The translations under genes and the position numbers were made by a program. From Cryptomeria japonica (lineage: Eukaryota; Streptophyta; Pinopsida; Cupressales; Cupressaceae): a stretch of DNA of 64,000 bases. Positions 46,954 through 59,409 of this stretch are shown here, piece after piece. The notes beneath the pieces are model-generated. The model worked only from the letters and a program-made list of their open reading frames with translations, was not told where the DNA came from and did no database searches. Each line of letters opens with the position of its first letter. Within the stretch, counting starts at the first letter, position 1. The stretch lies in the NCBI RefSeq assembly GCF_030272615.1, contig NC_081405.1, positions 473,236,008 to 473,300,007 on the forward strand, in the 5' to 3' direction.

Positions 46954-48691
46954 TGTTCATCCCAACCGGTGCTGAGAGGGGAGGGGTGAATCAACACTTT
47001 ATCAAAATTTCACAGTTTAACTTTTATCTTAAATTTTATTTCATCTAAGATCAAACAATATACTTAATCACTGAACTAAAATATGCAAGCATGAAAAGTT
47101 GACAGTGACATCAAGAAGTTATCTCGTGGAAAGCCAATAGGGAGAAAACTATGGTGTGAGTAGGAACTCACAAAATTTGCACTCTTCTAGAGTACGCCCA
47201 GTTAAGAGCTATCCATATTAGGAGATTACAAAGACACTGTTAGGTGCCACCCGGTTAAGGGATTTTGATCAAGGCCGGTTAGTGCGTTTACCCTGTTAAA
47301 GGTAGCCTAGTTAGAGGACTTAGAACATCAGCTAAGATGTTACCCGGTTAAGGGATTTTACAATAGGGACCTGTTAAAGTCGACCCAGTCAAGGGATTTA
47401 TGTTGTAGTTGTTAGAAAGGAACAAATGGATGGTCTATTGAATTATCTACTGATAGCTTGATCAGATCTCAATATGAATTCCACTCAATACTCACCGGTT
47501 GTGTCTTCTCTACATAGTACCAGTTTCCTTCTTACACCTTTGGCTATTCACTCAGCTGGTCATCTCTCCTTCAGCACCACACTTTGTCGATCCTCTGACC
47601 ATTGGCTCTGCACTTTTCTGGTCCATTGTCCTTCAGCTCTTCCCTCAGACGATTCTCTATCCTTCAGCTCTGCACTTAGCCGGTTCTCTGTCCTTTGGCT
47701 TTGCACTTAGCTGATTCTTTGTCTTTCAGCTTTGCACTTAGCTGATTCTCTTTATTTTGACTCTACACTTAGTTGATTTACCTCACACATACACTCAACT
47801 GTGCTAACACCTCTTAGCACTTCCTCTCACTTTTCTCTTCACCCTGAATTGCCTTTAACAAGATTTCCTTCTTTCAAATTTCATGATCAAAAACTTTCAG
47901 AAAGAGCTCAAGAAATCTTTATACATTTTCAGTCGACACCAAAGGCATATCCTCAATTAGATCAATCAAGGATTTTAGAAGATTTCAAATTCAAACTCTC
48001 CCACTCTTTCTCTACATGCCTTTCAGCAATTGCACCAAGTGTTCAACTAGTTCTTCCACCGCATCTTCCAAGGACAAAAACCTCTGAGACATGTCCAGTC
48101 AAATAAATGCGAACAAGAGAATCTATATGTAATCATGCTTGACTGCATGGTAACTAAAAGTTAACTCTACCAATAAATGATTTGGCATAGACACAAGCCT
48201 ACCAACTCATTCTTTTCCACCACAACTAAATGACCGATCACTGCTTCGAAACTTATGGTCATCACCTACCTTCCTTCAGTCATACCAATGTACGGGTATG
48301 TAACTGCACTTCTTTCTTTATCAGTTCATTCTTTGGCTGCCGATTTGTTATGCTAGCATCATATTTCTCCCTTGTTTGCCAAAGAGTTACCAGTTGGTTG
48401 GAACAAACAATTTTCTTTGGCTAAGTCACCTTTTGTGACTTCACCATCATCAAGGTGACTGATCTTCCTGAAAGATAGATCAGTTGACTTACTTTATCTT
48501 TCCTTGAGCTGAAGTACCCTTTGATCATTCAATACCCACTCATTATTGCTTACTGAAAATCAACATCACTTTACCTATACCACTACATCCTTTAGTATCT
48601 TCATTGGTAAGTGTTGAACATCAATGACAAATCTTAGCATATATACTGGTTTTCTAGATTGACCGGTTTTGTCAATACCAACAATCCAACA
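46954..48691 (-). repeat. 3' LTR of element C (left)
   Basis: 1738 bp; plus-strand ends TGTTCATCCCAACCGG and CAATCCAACA. A minus-strand TATA box is at 47917-47923. The plus strand shows GGAGGGGTGAATCAACAC at 46979 (complement of the usual CACCCC end), the U5 motif near 47127 and the recurring GTTAAGGGATTT phrases at 47195-47400. Minus- or plus-strand Ser/Leu-rich open frames (47474-47714) are not genes. Confidence 0.85.
47195..47400. repeat. Degenerate periodic phrase in the C LTR
   Basis: Variants of CCCGGTTAAGGGATTTT recur at about 47207, 47249, 47273, 47298, 47342, 47368 and 47384. The right LTR has the same series at 53240-53445 and the LTR of element D a looser series at 60550-60760. 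It lies just inside the U5 motif, toward the middle of the LTR. Confidence 0.55.
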
Positions 48692-48968
48692 ATCTCCTTC
48701 TTTGGCATTGATGGCAAATACTTCAAACTTTGAATAGTTAGAAGCATGTTTCTTCATCTCTGTAACAGTCCAGTCATTACTTCTGCCCTAAGTAATGAAT
48801 ATATTCCCCTGTCACTAATCATACTCTAATACAACAATTTCAGCTCAATCCCTACTTGCCAATGTTGCACTCTAATAATATCTCTCCCTTTGATAAAAAT
48901 GCCAAAGAATCCCATCTGACCACTTACAAGACTGCTCTCCCTAACTAGATTAGTCAACACTCATCAAT
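48692..48968 (-). promoter_or_regulatory. C 3' untranslated region with polypurine tract
   Basis: On the minus strand, ATCAATGCCAAAGAAGGAGAT directly precedes the LTR start TGTTGGATTG; the usual GGGGG core is changed to GAAGG. The remaining 250 bases up to the pol stop are non-coding. Confidence 0.7.
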
Positions 48969-51943
48969 CTAGTTTGTGTAAACAAAACTTGAAAGCATAC
49001 CAGATTGATGTAGAACCCTGTTTGCTAACTTTACTGAATGGAGGGAAATCACCCCCAACTTACCTTTAACATAGTCAAAGGTGTCCTTATGTAGTGGCTT
49101 GGTGAATATATCAGCCACCTGCTCTTTTGTTGATATGTACTCCAACATTACTTCCTTTTCTTGAACTTGTTCCCTTAGATAGTGATACTTGATGGCTATA
49201 TGCTTCATTTTGGAGTGCATCACCGGGTTCTTAGATATGTCAATGGCACTGGTGTTGTGACAATGAATCACTACCGGTCCAACCACCTTTTCTTGAATTC
49301 CTTCCCACAGTTGCTTGATCCAAACTATCTATGTGCAGTTAATTGCAGAAGCTACATACTCAGCCTCAACTATAGATTGAGATATGTAGTTTTGTTTCTT
49401 ACTTGTCCAAGATACAATTCTTTCTCTGAGAAAGAATTCTCCTCCACTAGTGTTCTTCTTGTCATCGATGTTTCAATTAAGACACTTAATCTAAAGTATC
49501 CTTTATGTGGATACCAAAGACCATACTCCTCAATCCCCTTTAGGTATCGAAATATTATTTTGACTGCCATGATGTGAATTTCTTTCAGATTTGTAGAAAA
49601 TTTGGCAACCAGGCCAACAACTTGTGCTATTTTTGGTCTGCTATCTACAACATATTGTAATTTATCGATCATGGACTGGTAAAGTGTCTCATTCACCTCT
49701 GCAGGCTCATCATATTTAGATAGCTTACAACCTATAACCATTGGAGTTCCAATAGATTTGCAATCATCCATTCCAAAGGTCTTGAGGATTTGTCATATGT
49801 ACTTAGTCTGATCAATAAAGATGTCATTCTTTAACTGAGAGACTTGTAGGCTGATAAAGAACTTAATCTCACCAATCATGGACATCTCAAACTCTTGCTG
49901 CATTTGTCCTGTAAAGCTCCTTCTCATCTCATCGTCTCCCCCAAAGATGATGTTATCCACAAAGATCTCAATAATTAGGTGCTTTCCTTCAGTTCTGCTC
50001 TTCAGATACAGGTTACTGTTATCATTGGTTCTTTTGAACCCAATGCTTAGCAGATATGAGTGTAATCTCTCATACCAAGATCTCGGTGCTTGTTTCAGCC
50101 CATACAGAGCTTTCTGCAACCTACATACCGTATTTCTTTCATCTTTAGATGCAAACCCTTTTGGTTGCTCTATGTATACCTCTTCCTCTAACACACCATT
50201 TAAGAATGCTGATTTTACATGCATTTGGTATACTTTAAACCTCTTATAAGCAGCATAGGCCAGCAAAATTCTGACCCCTTCCAGTCTGGTTGCCGGTGCA
50301 AAGGTTTCTCCATAGCCCAAACCTTCTTCTTGAGAATAGCCCTTACAAACCAATCTTGTCTTGTTTCTTATCACCTTACTGGTTTCATCCATCTTATTTT
50401 TGAACACCCACTTGGTGCCTATTACATTTTTATTTTTTGGTCTGGATACTAGAGTCCACGTATCATTTTTCTCTATTTTCTCCAATTCTTCTTCCATAGC
50501 TTTGACCCAATCATCATCTTTCAAAGTCTCCTTTGCTATTTTGGGATCAAAACTAGAGAGCATAAACTCATTCTCTCATTCTCTTCTTCTAGTTAGAACT
50601 CCTGCATCCTTGTCACTGATGATATCTTCTGCAGAGTGATTATTTCTGACATATTTATCCAATACCGGTTTACTCCTTGGAAATTATTCTACCAGTTGTG
50701 CAGGTTCTATTTCACAGGCTTCTTCATTAGCCACTTCAACAAGATCTTCTTCAGTAGGTTCCACCGGTACATTGTACTCAAACCCTTTATAGTCCTCCGG
50801 TTCACTCTTACTGTCCTGATTATTTTTCTCAGAGTAATCATCTACTCTGACATTTGCACTTTCCATAATCTTACTGGTTCTTTTGTTTAGACATCAGTAT
50901 GCCTTTCTATTTGTCAAGTAACCTAAGAAGGTTGCCTCATCACTCTTGGGATCAAATTTTCCAGCTTCTAGCACAATCAATGAGAGTTCTATTTCTTCTT
51001 TCAGCAACTCCATTCTGTTGAGGAGTTCTGAGTGTCGACATTTGTCTCATGATTCCATGTTCCTCATAGTAGTTCATGAAATATTGAGAGGTGAACTCTC
51101 CTCCTTTATCTGATCTTAGGCACTACAGATTCTTACCGGTTCCTCTTTCTACTTGAGCCTTAAACACTTTAAACATGTGAAAAGATTCTGATTTTTCTTT
51201 TAAAAAGACAGTCCACATCATTCTTGAAAAGTCATCCACAAATAACATAAAATACCGGTCTCCATAGAAGCTCTTGGTTCTCATGGGACCACACAGGTCT
51301 ATGTGAACTAAGTCTAGCACACTTTCAGATGAGAAATTTTACTGCTGAAGCTGGACCCAAGCAACTTCCCTAGTTGACACTCTTTGCACATAGCATTTTC
51401 AGTTTTTAGTATGTCAAGCATACCTCTTATAGATTTCACCTTGCTGATTTTAGCTATGTTATCAAAATTAACATGACACAATCTTTTGTGCCATAACCAA
51501 TTGTCTTCTACCTTAGCCACTAGACAATTACCTATGGTGGTGTCTAGATGAAACAAATTGCCTCTTGACTATTTACCAGTGGCAATTAAACTTCTAGATT
51601 TGTCATTTATTTTACATATCCCTTTATTGAATTCTAACCGGTATCCTTTATTATTAAGATGTGCAACACTTAACAAGTTGTACTTTAATCCTTCTACCCA
51701 AAAGACATCATCACAATTTGTCTTATCATTCAAGGCTATAGACCCCTTACCTCTTACTACACATGGGGCATCATTTCTGAACCTCGCTGTTCCACCATTG
51801 CAATCCTCCATGCTAAGGAATTTACTTCTATCACCAGTCATGTGGTGAGTGCAGCCACTATTGATCACCCATTCTCCACACCGGTTTGTGCTAGAAATCA
51901 ATGCCATATCTCCTTCCTTTGTGCTGTCCTCTTTGACTACCAC
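48969..51943 (-). pseudogene. C pol: protease, integrase, reverse transcriptase, RNase H
   Basis: The protease frame (51943-51569) has INSGCTHHMTGD: the catalytic Asp of DSG is Asn (codon at 51860-51862). GAG-pre-integrase at 51556-51314 has WLWHKRLCHVNFDN and CKECQLGK. The integrase core follows after a frameshift near 51325 (HIDLCGPM, FVDDFSRM, DKGGEF), then TPQQNGVAERRNRTLID, and about 70 residues are missing at a junction near 50968 that rejoins GKFDPKSDE. Reverse transcriptase (50563-49793) is open over 256 codons with HVKSAFLNG (for DVKSAFLNG) and FVDNIIFGG, where the second Asp of the metal-binding box is Asn. A stop near 49792 and an RNase H (49771-48969) with a broken middle follow; VADIFTKPL is kept. 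Confidence 0.85.
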
Positions 51944-51970
51944 AAAAGCAATGCCATCTTCATCAAATTT

Positions 51971-52930
51971 CTATGATTCTTCATCAGTGACTCCTTCTTC
52001 TGCAATATAATATTCCTTCTTTCTTTTGTCCCTGTAACTTCTAAAATTGTCCTTCCTATCCCTATCATTGTTAGGACATCTTGACAGAATATGACCTATC
52101 TTATTACAGAAGAAGCACTTTAAGGGTAATTTACCTTTGTATTTACCTTTACCTCTTGGCAATCTTCTTGCCAGTAGAGCTTCAATTTTGTCTTTCTCCT
52201 GTTCCTCAGAGAGAAGATTGTCATTCTCATGGGAATGACCGGTTCTGGTAGTAGAGCTACTACCAGTTTCTTTCCTTCTCCTTGCAGGTGCATGCATCAT
52301 GGATGCTTTGAAAACAACATCAATCTTTGGTATGTTGTTGTCATAATTCCTCAACTCAAAAGAAGTCAACTTACCGACCAGTGAGTCAATATTTACACTA
52401 ATTGTTCCCAAGGATCTAAGCTTCTGGATAACAGAGACCCTTATGGCATATTGTGGTAGCAGAGTTCTCAGGATTTTGCTAACCACATTATCCTCCTTGA
52501 TTTTTCCTCCTATACTTTTAATAGAGTTTACTACATCTTTTATCCTCTGACTGTATTGCTCTATGTTTTCACTTTCCTGCATTCTCATCTCATCATAGTT
52601 TCCTCTCAGGCTATCTACTTTGGCCTTTTGAACATGGGGATCTCCCCCATAGACTATCTTAAGCTTATTCTATATCTGAAAAGATGTTTTTAAATCTTGT
52701 ACCTTAGAAAAGTCATTATCTGAAAGTGTGCTAACAATTAGATCCATAGCAGTAGTATTATATTGCCTTTCCTTGATTTATTCTGGAGTAAGAGTCCTTG
52801 TAGGTTCATTGTATTCTATCATCACATGATTCTAGTAGTGTTCACCTAGGGATTTTAAATAGAGTTTCATTCTTCCACACCATAAGATGTAGTTCTCCTT
52901 AGAGAACTTAGGACTCTCCCTACGCATCAT
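51971..52930 (-). pseudogene. C gag, decayed
   Basis: The ATG at 52930 (minus strand; MMRRESPKF) lies 49 bases past the primer site and is in frame with the long open part from 52588 to 51971; three stops occur in between and no frameshift. The capsid region (WCGRMKLYLKSLG) is followed by ENIEQYSQRIKDVVNSI, a LTSFELRNYD segment, and a single intact zinc knuckle CFFCNKIGHILSRC near 52110. It lacks the coiled coil and the extra knuckles of B, so it is a different Copia family. Its stop at 51971 is followed by the protease in the same frame, as expected of a gag-pol polyprotein. Confidence 0.82.
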
Positions 52931-52978
52931 CTTTGATCTTTCCCTAAGCCGGTTAATCTTCTTCTGATTCTAGGGACC

Positions 52979-52996
52979 TGATGCTCTGATACCAAT
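52979..52996 (-). other. Primer-binding site of element C
   Basis: Minus-strand ATTGGTATCAGAGCATC directly beside the LTR end; the core TGGTATCAGAGC is the Met-tRNA-type Copia site. Confidence 0.88.
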
Positions 52997-54619
52997 TGTT
53001 AGTCCCAACTGGTGCTAAGAGGGGAGGGGTGAATCAACACTTAATCAATTTTCACAATTTAACTTTTATCTTAAATCTTCTTTCATCTAAGATCCAACAA
53101 TACACTTAATCACTAAAGTAAAATATGCAAGCATGAAAAGTTGATAGTGACACGAAGAAGTTATCTCATGGAAACCCAATAGGGAGAAAACCACGGTGTG
53201 AGTAGGAACTCACAAAATTTGCACTCTTCTGGAGTATGCCCGGTTAAGAGCCATCCATGTTAGGAGATTACAAAGACACTGTTAGGTGCCACCCAGTTAA
53301 GGGATTTTGATCAAGGTCGGTTAGTGCCTTTACCCTGTTAAAGGTATCCTGGTTAGAGGACTTAGAACATCAGCTAAGATGTTACCCAGTTAAGGGATTT
53401 TACAATAGGGACCTATTAAAGTCCACCCAGTCAAGGGATTTATGTTGCAGTTGCTAGAAAGAAACAAATGGATGATCTGCTGAATTAGCTACTAATAGCT
53501 TGATTAGATCTCAATATGAATTCCACTCAATACACACTGATTGTGTCTTCTCTACACAGTAACAGTTTCCTTCTTTCACCTTCGGCTATTCACTCAGCCA
53601 TTCATCTCTCCTTCAACACTGCACTCTAATGGTCCTCTGACCTTTGACTCTGCACTCTATTGGTCCACTATCCTTTGGCTCTACCCTCAGTTAGTTCTCT
53701 GTCCTTTGGCTCTACACTCAGCCGGTTCTCTATCCTTCGACTCTGCACTTAGCCGGTTCTCTATCCTTCAGCTCTACACTTAGCCGATTCTCTTTATTTC
53801 AACTCTACACTTAGTCGATCTACCTCACACATACACTCAACTATGCTAACACCTCTTAGCACTTCCTCTCACTTTTCTCTTCACCCTAGATCACCTTCAA
53901 CAAGATTTCCTTGTTTCAAATTTCACGATTGAAAACTTTTTGAAAGAGCTCAAGAACTCTTTATACATTTTTAGTCGACACCTATAGGCATATCCTCAAT
54001 CAAATCATTCAAGGATTTTAGAATTTCAAATTCAAACTCTCCTGCTCTTTCTCTGCATGCCTTTCAACAATTCCACCAAGTGTTCAACTAGTTTTGCCAC
54101 CGCATCTTCCAAGGATAGAAACCTCTGAGACATGTCCAGTCAAATAAATTCAAACCAGAGAATCCACATGTAATCATGTTTGACTGCATGGTAATTGAAA
54201 GTTAACTCTACCAACAAATGATTTGGCATAGACACAAGCCTACCAACTCATTCTTTTCCACCGCAACTAAATGGCCAATCATTTCTTCGAAACTTATGGT
54301 GATCACTTGCCTTCCTTCAATCATACCGATGTATCGGTATGTAATTGCACTTCTCACTTTACTGGTTCATTCTTTGGCTATCGGTTTGTTGTGCTAGCAT
54401 CATATTTCTTCCCTATTTGCTAGAGAGTTACCGGTTGGTTGGAAAAAACAAGTTTCTTTGCCTAAGTCACCTTTTTTGACTTCACCATCATCAAGGTGAC
54501 TGATCTTCCTGAAAGATAGATTGGTTGACTTACTTTATCTTTCCTTGAGCCGAAGTACCCTTTGATAATTCAATACCCATTCATTATTCATTACTAAAAA
54601 GAAACATCACTTTACCTAT
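52997..54619 (-). repeat. 5' LTR of element C (right), truncated
   Basis: Plus strand starts TGTTAGTCCCAACTGG; it matches 46954-48578 in order. It ends abruptly at TTTACCTAT, where the left LTR continues ACCACTACATCC for another 113 bases. A minus-strand TATA box lies at 53959-53965. Beyond the break the sequence begins TGTTGGGACTC. Confidence 0.83.
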
Positions 54620-55501
54620 TGTTGGGACTCATAAAATTTGAGTATTTTGAGAGGCCCATTTCAATTTTTTGCATATGCACTTTCAAATGACCACCTAATG
54701 AATCAACCTGAGAGGTTTACTTTGAGAGAAGGGTAAAATGGAGCCAGTTGATTATCAAGGGGTAAGGCTTTGGAAAATTGTTGTACACCTTTCATTTAGC
54801 CTATGTAGTGTTCTACAACTTTCAGAATTCAATTTCGATAGGTTTGTCAAGTACCCATTTCAAGGGGTGGACTGAAAGTTGTTCATAGGTACAAATTAAG
54901 TTTTTACTAAGTGGCTTACTTTCAGGCTTTGCATTTCATGACAAGTTGATCGTCATGTTAAAAGAAGTATACCCCTGAATTGTATGCATATAGGTGAATC
55001 CACATGGCAAATTTCATGTCCCCATGAATCCATTTTCTCAGTTTTGTAAGCTCAATCCATTTGCAGTTTGTATTGTTTGCATAAGTCCCTGTTTCAATAG
55101 TTAGTCAGAGCACTACTTTGCACATATGTAAAAGATGCCCCGATGAGTTTCATATCAAAATGTTTATTCTAGGCTACTGCTAGTATGAAAGACAAGCTAT
55201 GTTTCCAGTTTCAGGTCATAGCCAATCCGTTTGATCAGTTTTCCAAGATGGTTTCTTGAGTCATTCTTTTTAGTTTTCTGCACTTTCATTATTGCCTCTA
55301 TTAAGTTGCTATTTTCATGAGCTCACTATTTGCACCCTATCAGTTTCCCAATTAAACTGAACATCCCATGGTTTTCCCTGTACTTCAAGGTACCTATGTC
55401 CCAGATTTGGGGATCCACGGAGACCATTTGATATTTTTAATGTGTGCACTTTGTGGTCCCTGGACATTGATTTTATCAAGTTCAAGTGCTGACATGTCAT
55501 G

Positions 55502-55548
55502 CCCAAACTTTTGGGCAAAAACCCAAACTTTTGGGCAAAAACCCAAAC
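55502..55548. repeat. 20-bp tandem repeat, about 2.4 units
   Basis: CCCAAACTTTTGGGCAAAAA occurs twice, followed by a partial third unit; each unit has a near-palindromic CCCAAA/TTTGGG. Confidence 0.8.
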
Positions 55549-56754
55549 AACAATTTTTTTTTTTTGAAACACTTAATTATATGCAACCTATGCTTAATTA
55601 GATGTGACAACTTAACAGGTTGTTCCAAGCGGAATCTTAAATTATAATAAAACATTTTTCTAACTTGAGCGATGAATAGAACAAATTTATCTAGAAGCCT
55701 TAGGTTTCTAAAAAACTCCTAGACGACAAAGTTAGGATATTCCTAACATAACAAATTTCGATAACTCCTATAATCAAACAGAACAAAATGATTTTTATAA
55801 GGACAATAATAAATTCACATCGAATGTCCCTTTTATCACAGTTGCAAATTATATTTCTTAATTAGATCGACTTCTACTAAATAGGCATTAATATAATTAC
55901 TTGATTTCAATAATAATTATTTATCTCCTAACAAGTTTCTTCCATTCGTGATAATACATCCTTCCTTTATACTTGATTAAATCTTGCGTCTATAATTTTA
56001 TTATTAATATGATTTTAACATAATAATATTAATTAATCGAGCAATTGAAAATTGAAGTGTCAAACGTTAAAATTGTTAATTGCTTTATTTAGTATAAGAT
56101 TCCATCTAGACTAAAAGAGTTTGCAAGATCAAGGTCTTGGACTTATTTTCGAATATATATATAATTCCACCACGATATCCTCTTCCAAAGAAATTTTTAT
56201 TATCTCATCAATTAATAAATATATAAATTCATTAAGCACAAATCTCTAAATTAGTTAACAAGAGATATTATTAATCTCAATTAATCTTTTAATTACACAA
56301 AGCATTAATTATATCAAATCTATTATTATATATATGACTATAACAACTTAATATTTAATGAGCGTTAACTATAATGTCTTTAAAATTCGTTTAGAGGGTA
56401 AAATGACCTTTAATAGCATTTGCTTTATAACACTGGTTAATGTTGACCAAATAAATAATCCCCTAAGGTCAAAATACCAACAAGGCACTTATTTAAATTT
56501 ACGTTAATAAAACAATTACAACCCTTTAATTTTTAACTTAATCTTACAATGATTATATATATGTATATATACATACCTATATGCTTACGTATAGCGTATA
56601 TGTCATATATATATAAAATTCCGAAAATACCATATCTAAGTTTACTCTTATAAATTCATATATATAAACATTTAAAATGTACATATATTTATAACTACTT
56701 AAATTCATACAATTTACGAATTTAAATTTAATCGATTAATACCCAAGTAAACAT

Positions 56755-56790
56755 GGGATACCCTATTCCAAATTTTGAATAGGGTTTCCC
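56755..56790. repeat. Inverted repeat (hairpin)
   Basis: ACCCTATTC and GAATAGGGT form a perfect 9-bp stem with an 8-base loop; flanking GGGA and TCCC extend it with a mismatch. No U-run follows and there is no gene nearby to terminate. Confidence 0.7.
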
Positions 56791-59409
56791 CCCCTTTTCT
56801 TTCTTCATGAGTTTTTATTTATTTATTTATTTATTATGCAAACACTTTTCCAACCAAGGCTACACTTCATCACAAGATGTGATGTTTTTACATGGGTGGT
56901 AGTGGACCAAATACCCCGAGGAGACTGCAAGAATAGTAGATCACAAAGCCACCTCATGGCAAACAAAGATATATCATAAATTCATTAACCCCACATCCTT
57001 ATGCCCCCCAAGGCATTCATGCCATACTTTCTCCCCTTATGACCCCCAAAATGCATAAACCAAGCCATGCAACAAGGGTCACATATACACCCCTTGAGTT
57101 CACTCTCATAATGAGAGCCTTTCACTCAAGGGTTGTCAAACTTCTACCACCCACAAGACCATCCTACTCTCCCAAGAGTAGAAGGCCTTGGTTACTCCCA
57201 ATTCACAAGAAAATGCATAAAGGAAGTAACAGATAGGTCACATAATAAATTTTCACAACGAAAAATACAAGAAACCAACTTTTACATACAAGCAATATTT
57301 CCAACATAAACATGCAATGTAAAAAAAAAATAAAAGGAGAAGATGAACCAACCCTCAATCTGCCCAAAGGTTTGCTAGAACTAGTTTGAGGACGAGCAAC
57401 CCAATTCCACAATCCTACCTTCTACACTTAGCCAAAATTCCATCCCCAAAACTATCTTTTTTCAAAATTGCATGATCTCCAAAAATGGAGAGTGGGTGAT
57501 TACCCACAAAGTCTCTCATTCTTGCCTAAAAAGACCTCAGTGAGAGTTCTCATAGGTTTCTAAAACTGAAAAAGGAAAAAGTAAGAGAAAGTGAGAAAAA
57601 TGATCTCACATCAAAAGGGAAGGTTATCTAACCTAGATGGCACCTTCTAATTTGAATTTTCGATCACCTTAGGAAACCCACTTTTTGAGGTGACTAAACA
57701 GTCACATGGGAGTAGACACATGCCTAAAAATACTCCTAACCCATAGGTATACCTTATGGACTTTAGGAAACACCTTTAAACTACCCCTAGGAGTCCATTT
57801 GACCCCTTATAAACCCATCTGAAGCTAACTTTCGGGTCAAACCTGAGTTGACCACTCCAAAGACTCTCTACCCAAGGAAAATTTAGAACCACATTCAAAT
57901 GTTTGAAAAAGCTATGGTTGAAACAACTCCCTCCAAGAGACAAGTAAAAAATCAAGACATAAATCAACACATGTGTCAAGTGACACAATAAAATACATTA
58001 CAAAATTATACATGAAATTTGTCTCTTGTTGGATTTACACAAATTAATAAATTTAATTAAACACACACACAACATTTACTTTCACAAATAAAATACAATA
58101 CATATGGGGTGTTGTCTCTCTAAATAGACAACCCCTGGCTTTACGAACATACATAGGTCTAGGTTTGGTTCTCCATAATGTTTCCATGGTCACATGGATA
58201 ATTTTCCTGCACATCTCAATAACACATTAGTAATTTCAAATAACCTCATATAATATTAGACACATGAATAAGAATACACATCAAACACTCTGCATACAAT
58301 TTACATTTACACAAATCGATATAACTTATATCCAAATAAATCCACATAAGCAATTATCATAATCCTCATAATTTTGATCCATACATAAGACATGCATCCT
58401 ATTTCTATCATCATAGTAAAGTCCTGCAAATCCAATAATGACATACATAGTCTCAAAGTCATCCTATTCTAGAATCATATAAAGTTATGTATCCATAACA
58501 CATCAAAATGTACACCTCAAGGTGAAATGATTCCGTAACCTGGTTCAATTACTTTTCTCACCAATCTATCTATCTAACATAGCCCATCCTATTGAATTAT
58601 AACATTTATTAGTAAGGTCAACCATGGTCAACTGAGTTAACCAGAGCTTGATTGGGGAGGGGCTCTACATGACACAGCCATTTAATCAACTTTGACCATT
58701 AATATTTCTTCAACCGGGATTTGTCATGAAGATTGGTTTTGTAGGATGAAATTTAGCATATCAGAGTACACGCCTTTCAGTTTGTGATGTCCAGAAAGGT
58801 GTTCTGGCTAGTTTTTGAAATGCCTCTTTGGGTTTAAGTGCAAAAATGTGACATAAGTGCCTGAAAGTTGCAAGTTGAGTTTTAATGATTGTATAATGGT
58901 GCAAATCAACTCCAGAGGTATGTTCAAGGTACTTGAGGTGTTTTCAAGGGTTAGTGGAATGAAAACAAAATTTTTTTTAGCCGGACCCACTTTGGGGCCC
59001 GACCTGACTTGCCACTTCATGTGTCTTTTAAGCAAGGTTTAAATTGTTATTTTAAATCAATGTTATATGATTTAAGTATTAAGGAGTTCATGAGGAATGA
59101 AGAAGACTATATGTTCTAGGATTCCTATCATCCCATAGATAAAATGTTAAAACAGATGGTTGATCTTCTATGGGAAAATGACCCTCCCTATAGTTATCCA
59201 GTGATTAGAAAGCAGGCAGTCCAAAGGATCATCAGGCAATGAAAAACAAAAGTTAAATGAATATTGCTAGCTGACTTTACCACAACATAAACAACTTTTC
59301 AGTCTATTCTATCAAAGCAATATTTCTTTCCTTGAGATCTACATATTTCACTAGAGAAGAGATGAACTCGCTTGAGTACTATAACATGAATTATTTGCAT
59401 TGATATGTT

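Larger units (their letters stand above)
46954..54619 (-). mobile_element. Element C: minus-strand Ty1/Copia element inserted in B2
   Basis: Reads right to left: 5' LTR 52997-54619 (outer end missing), primer site 52979-52996, gag 52930-51971, pol to 48969, polypurine tract near 48692-48710, 3' LTR 46954-48691. The left junction interrupts the B2 integrase after GGAATA. The right LTR stops 113 bases short of its outer end compared with the left LTR and is followed by unrelated DNA, so the second target duplication cannot be checked. All ORFs are damaged. Confidence 0.85.
54620..59409. other. Unassigned DNA, possibly a further inserted element
   Basis: Starts TGTTGGGACTC exactly where the C LTR is broken, which suggests the 5' end of another LTR insertion (candidate target duplication CCTAT, 54615-54619). 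No second LTR, primer site or coding domain is found. 55560-56760 is very AT-rich with TATATA runs; 56813-56836 is an (ATTT)n microsatellite. 57000-59000 has only short open frames with no domain. Confidence 0.45.

Noticed and set aside
47474-47714. Ser/Leu-rich open frames in the C LTR (also 53541-53783)
   Set aside because: Both lie inside LTRs and come from locally repeated TCTGCACTTAGCCGGTTC-like words; no protein signature.
56755-56790. Rho-independent terminator
   Set aside because: Not meaningful in plant nuclear DNA, no T-run follows, and no gene is adjacent.
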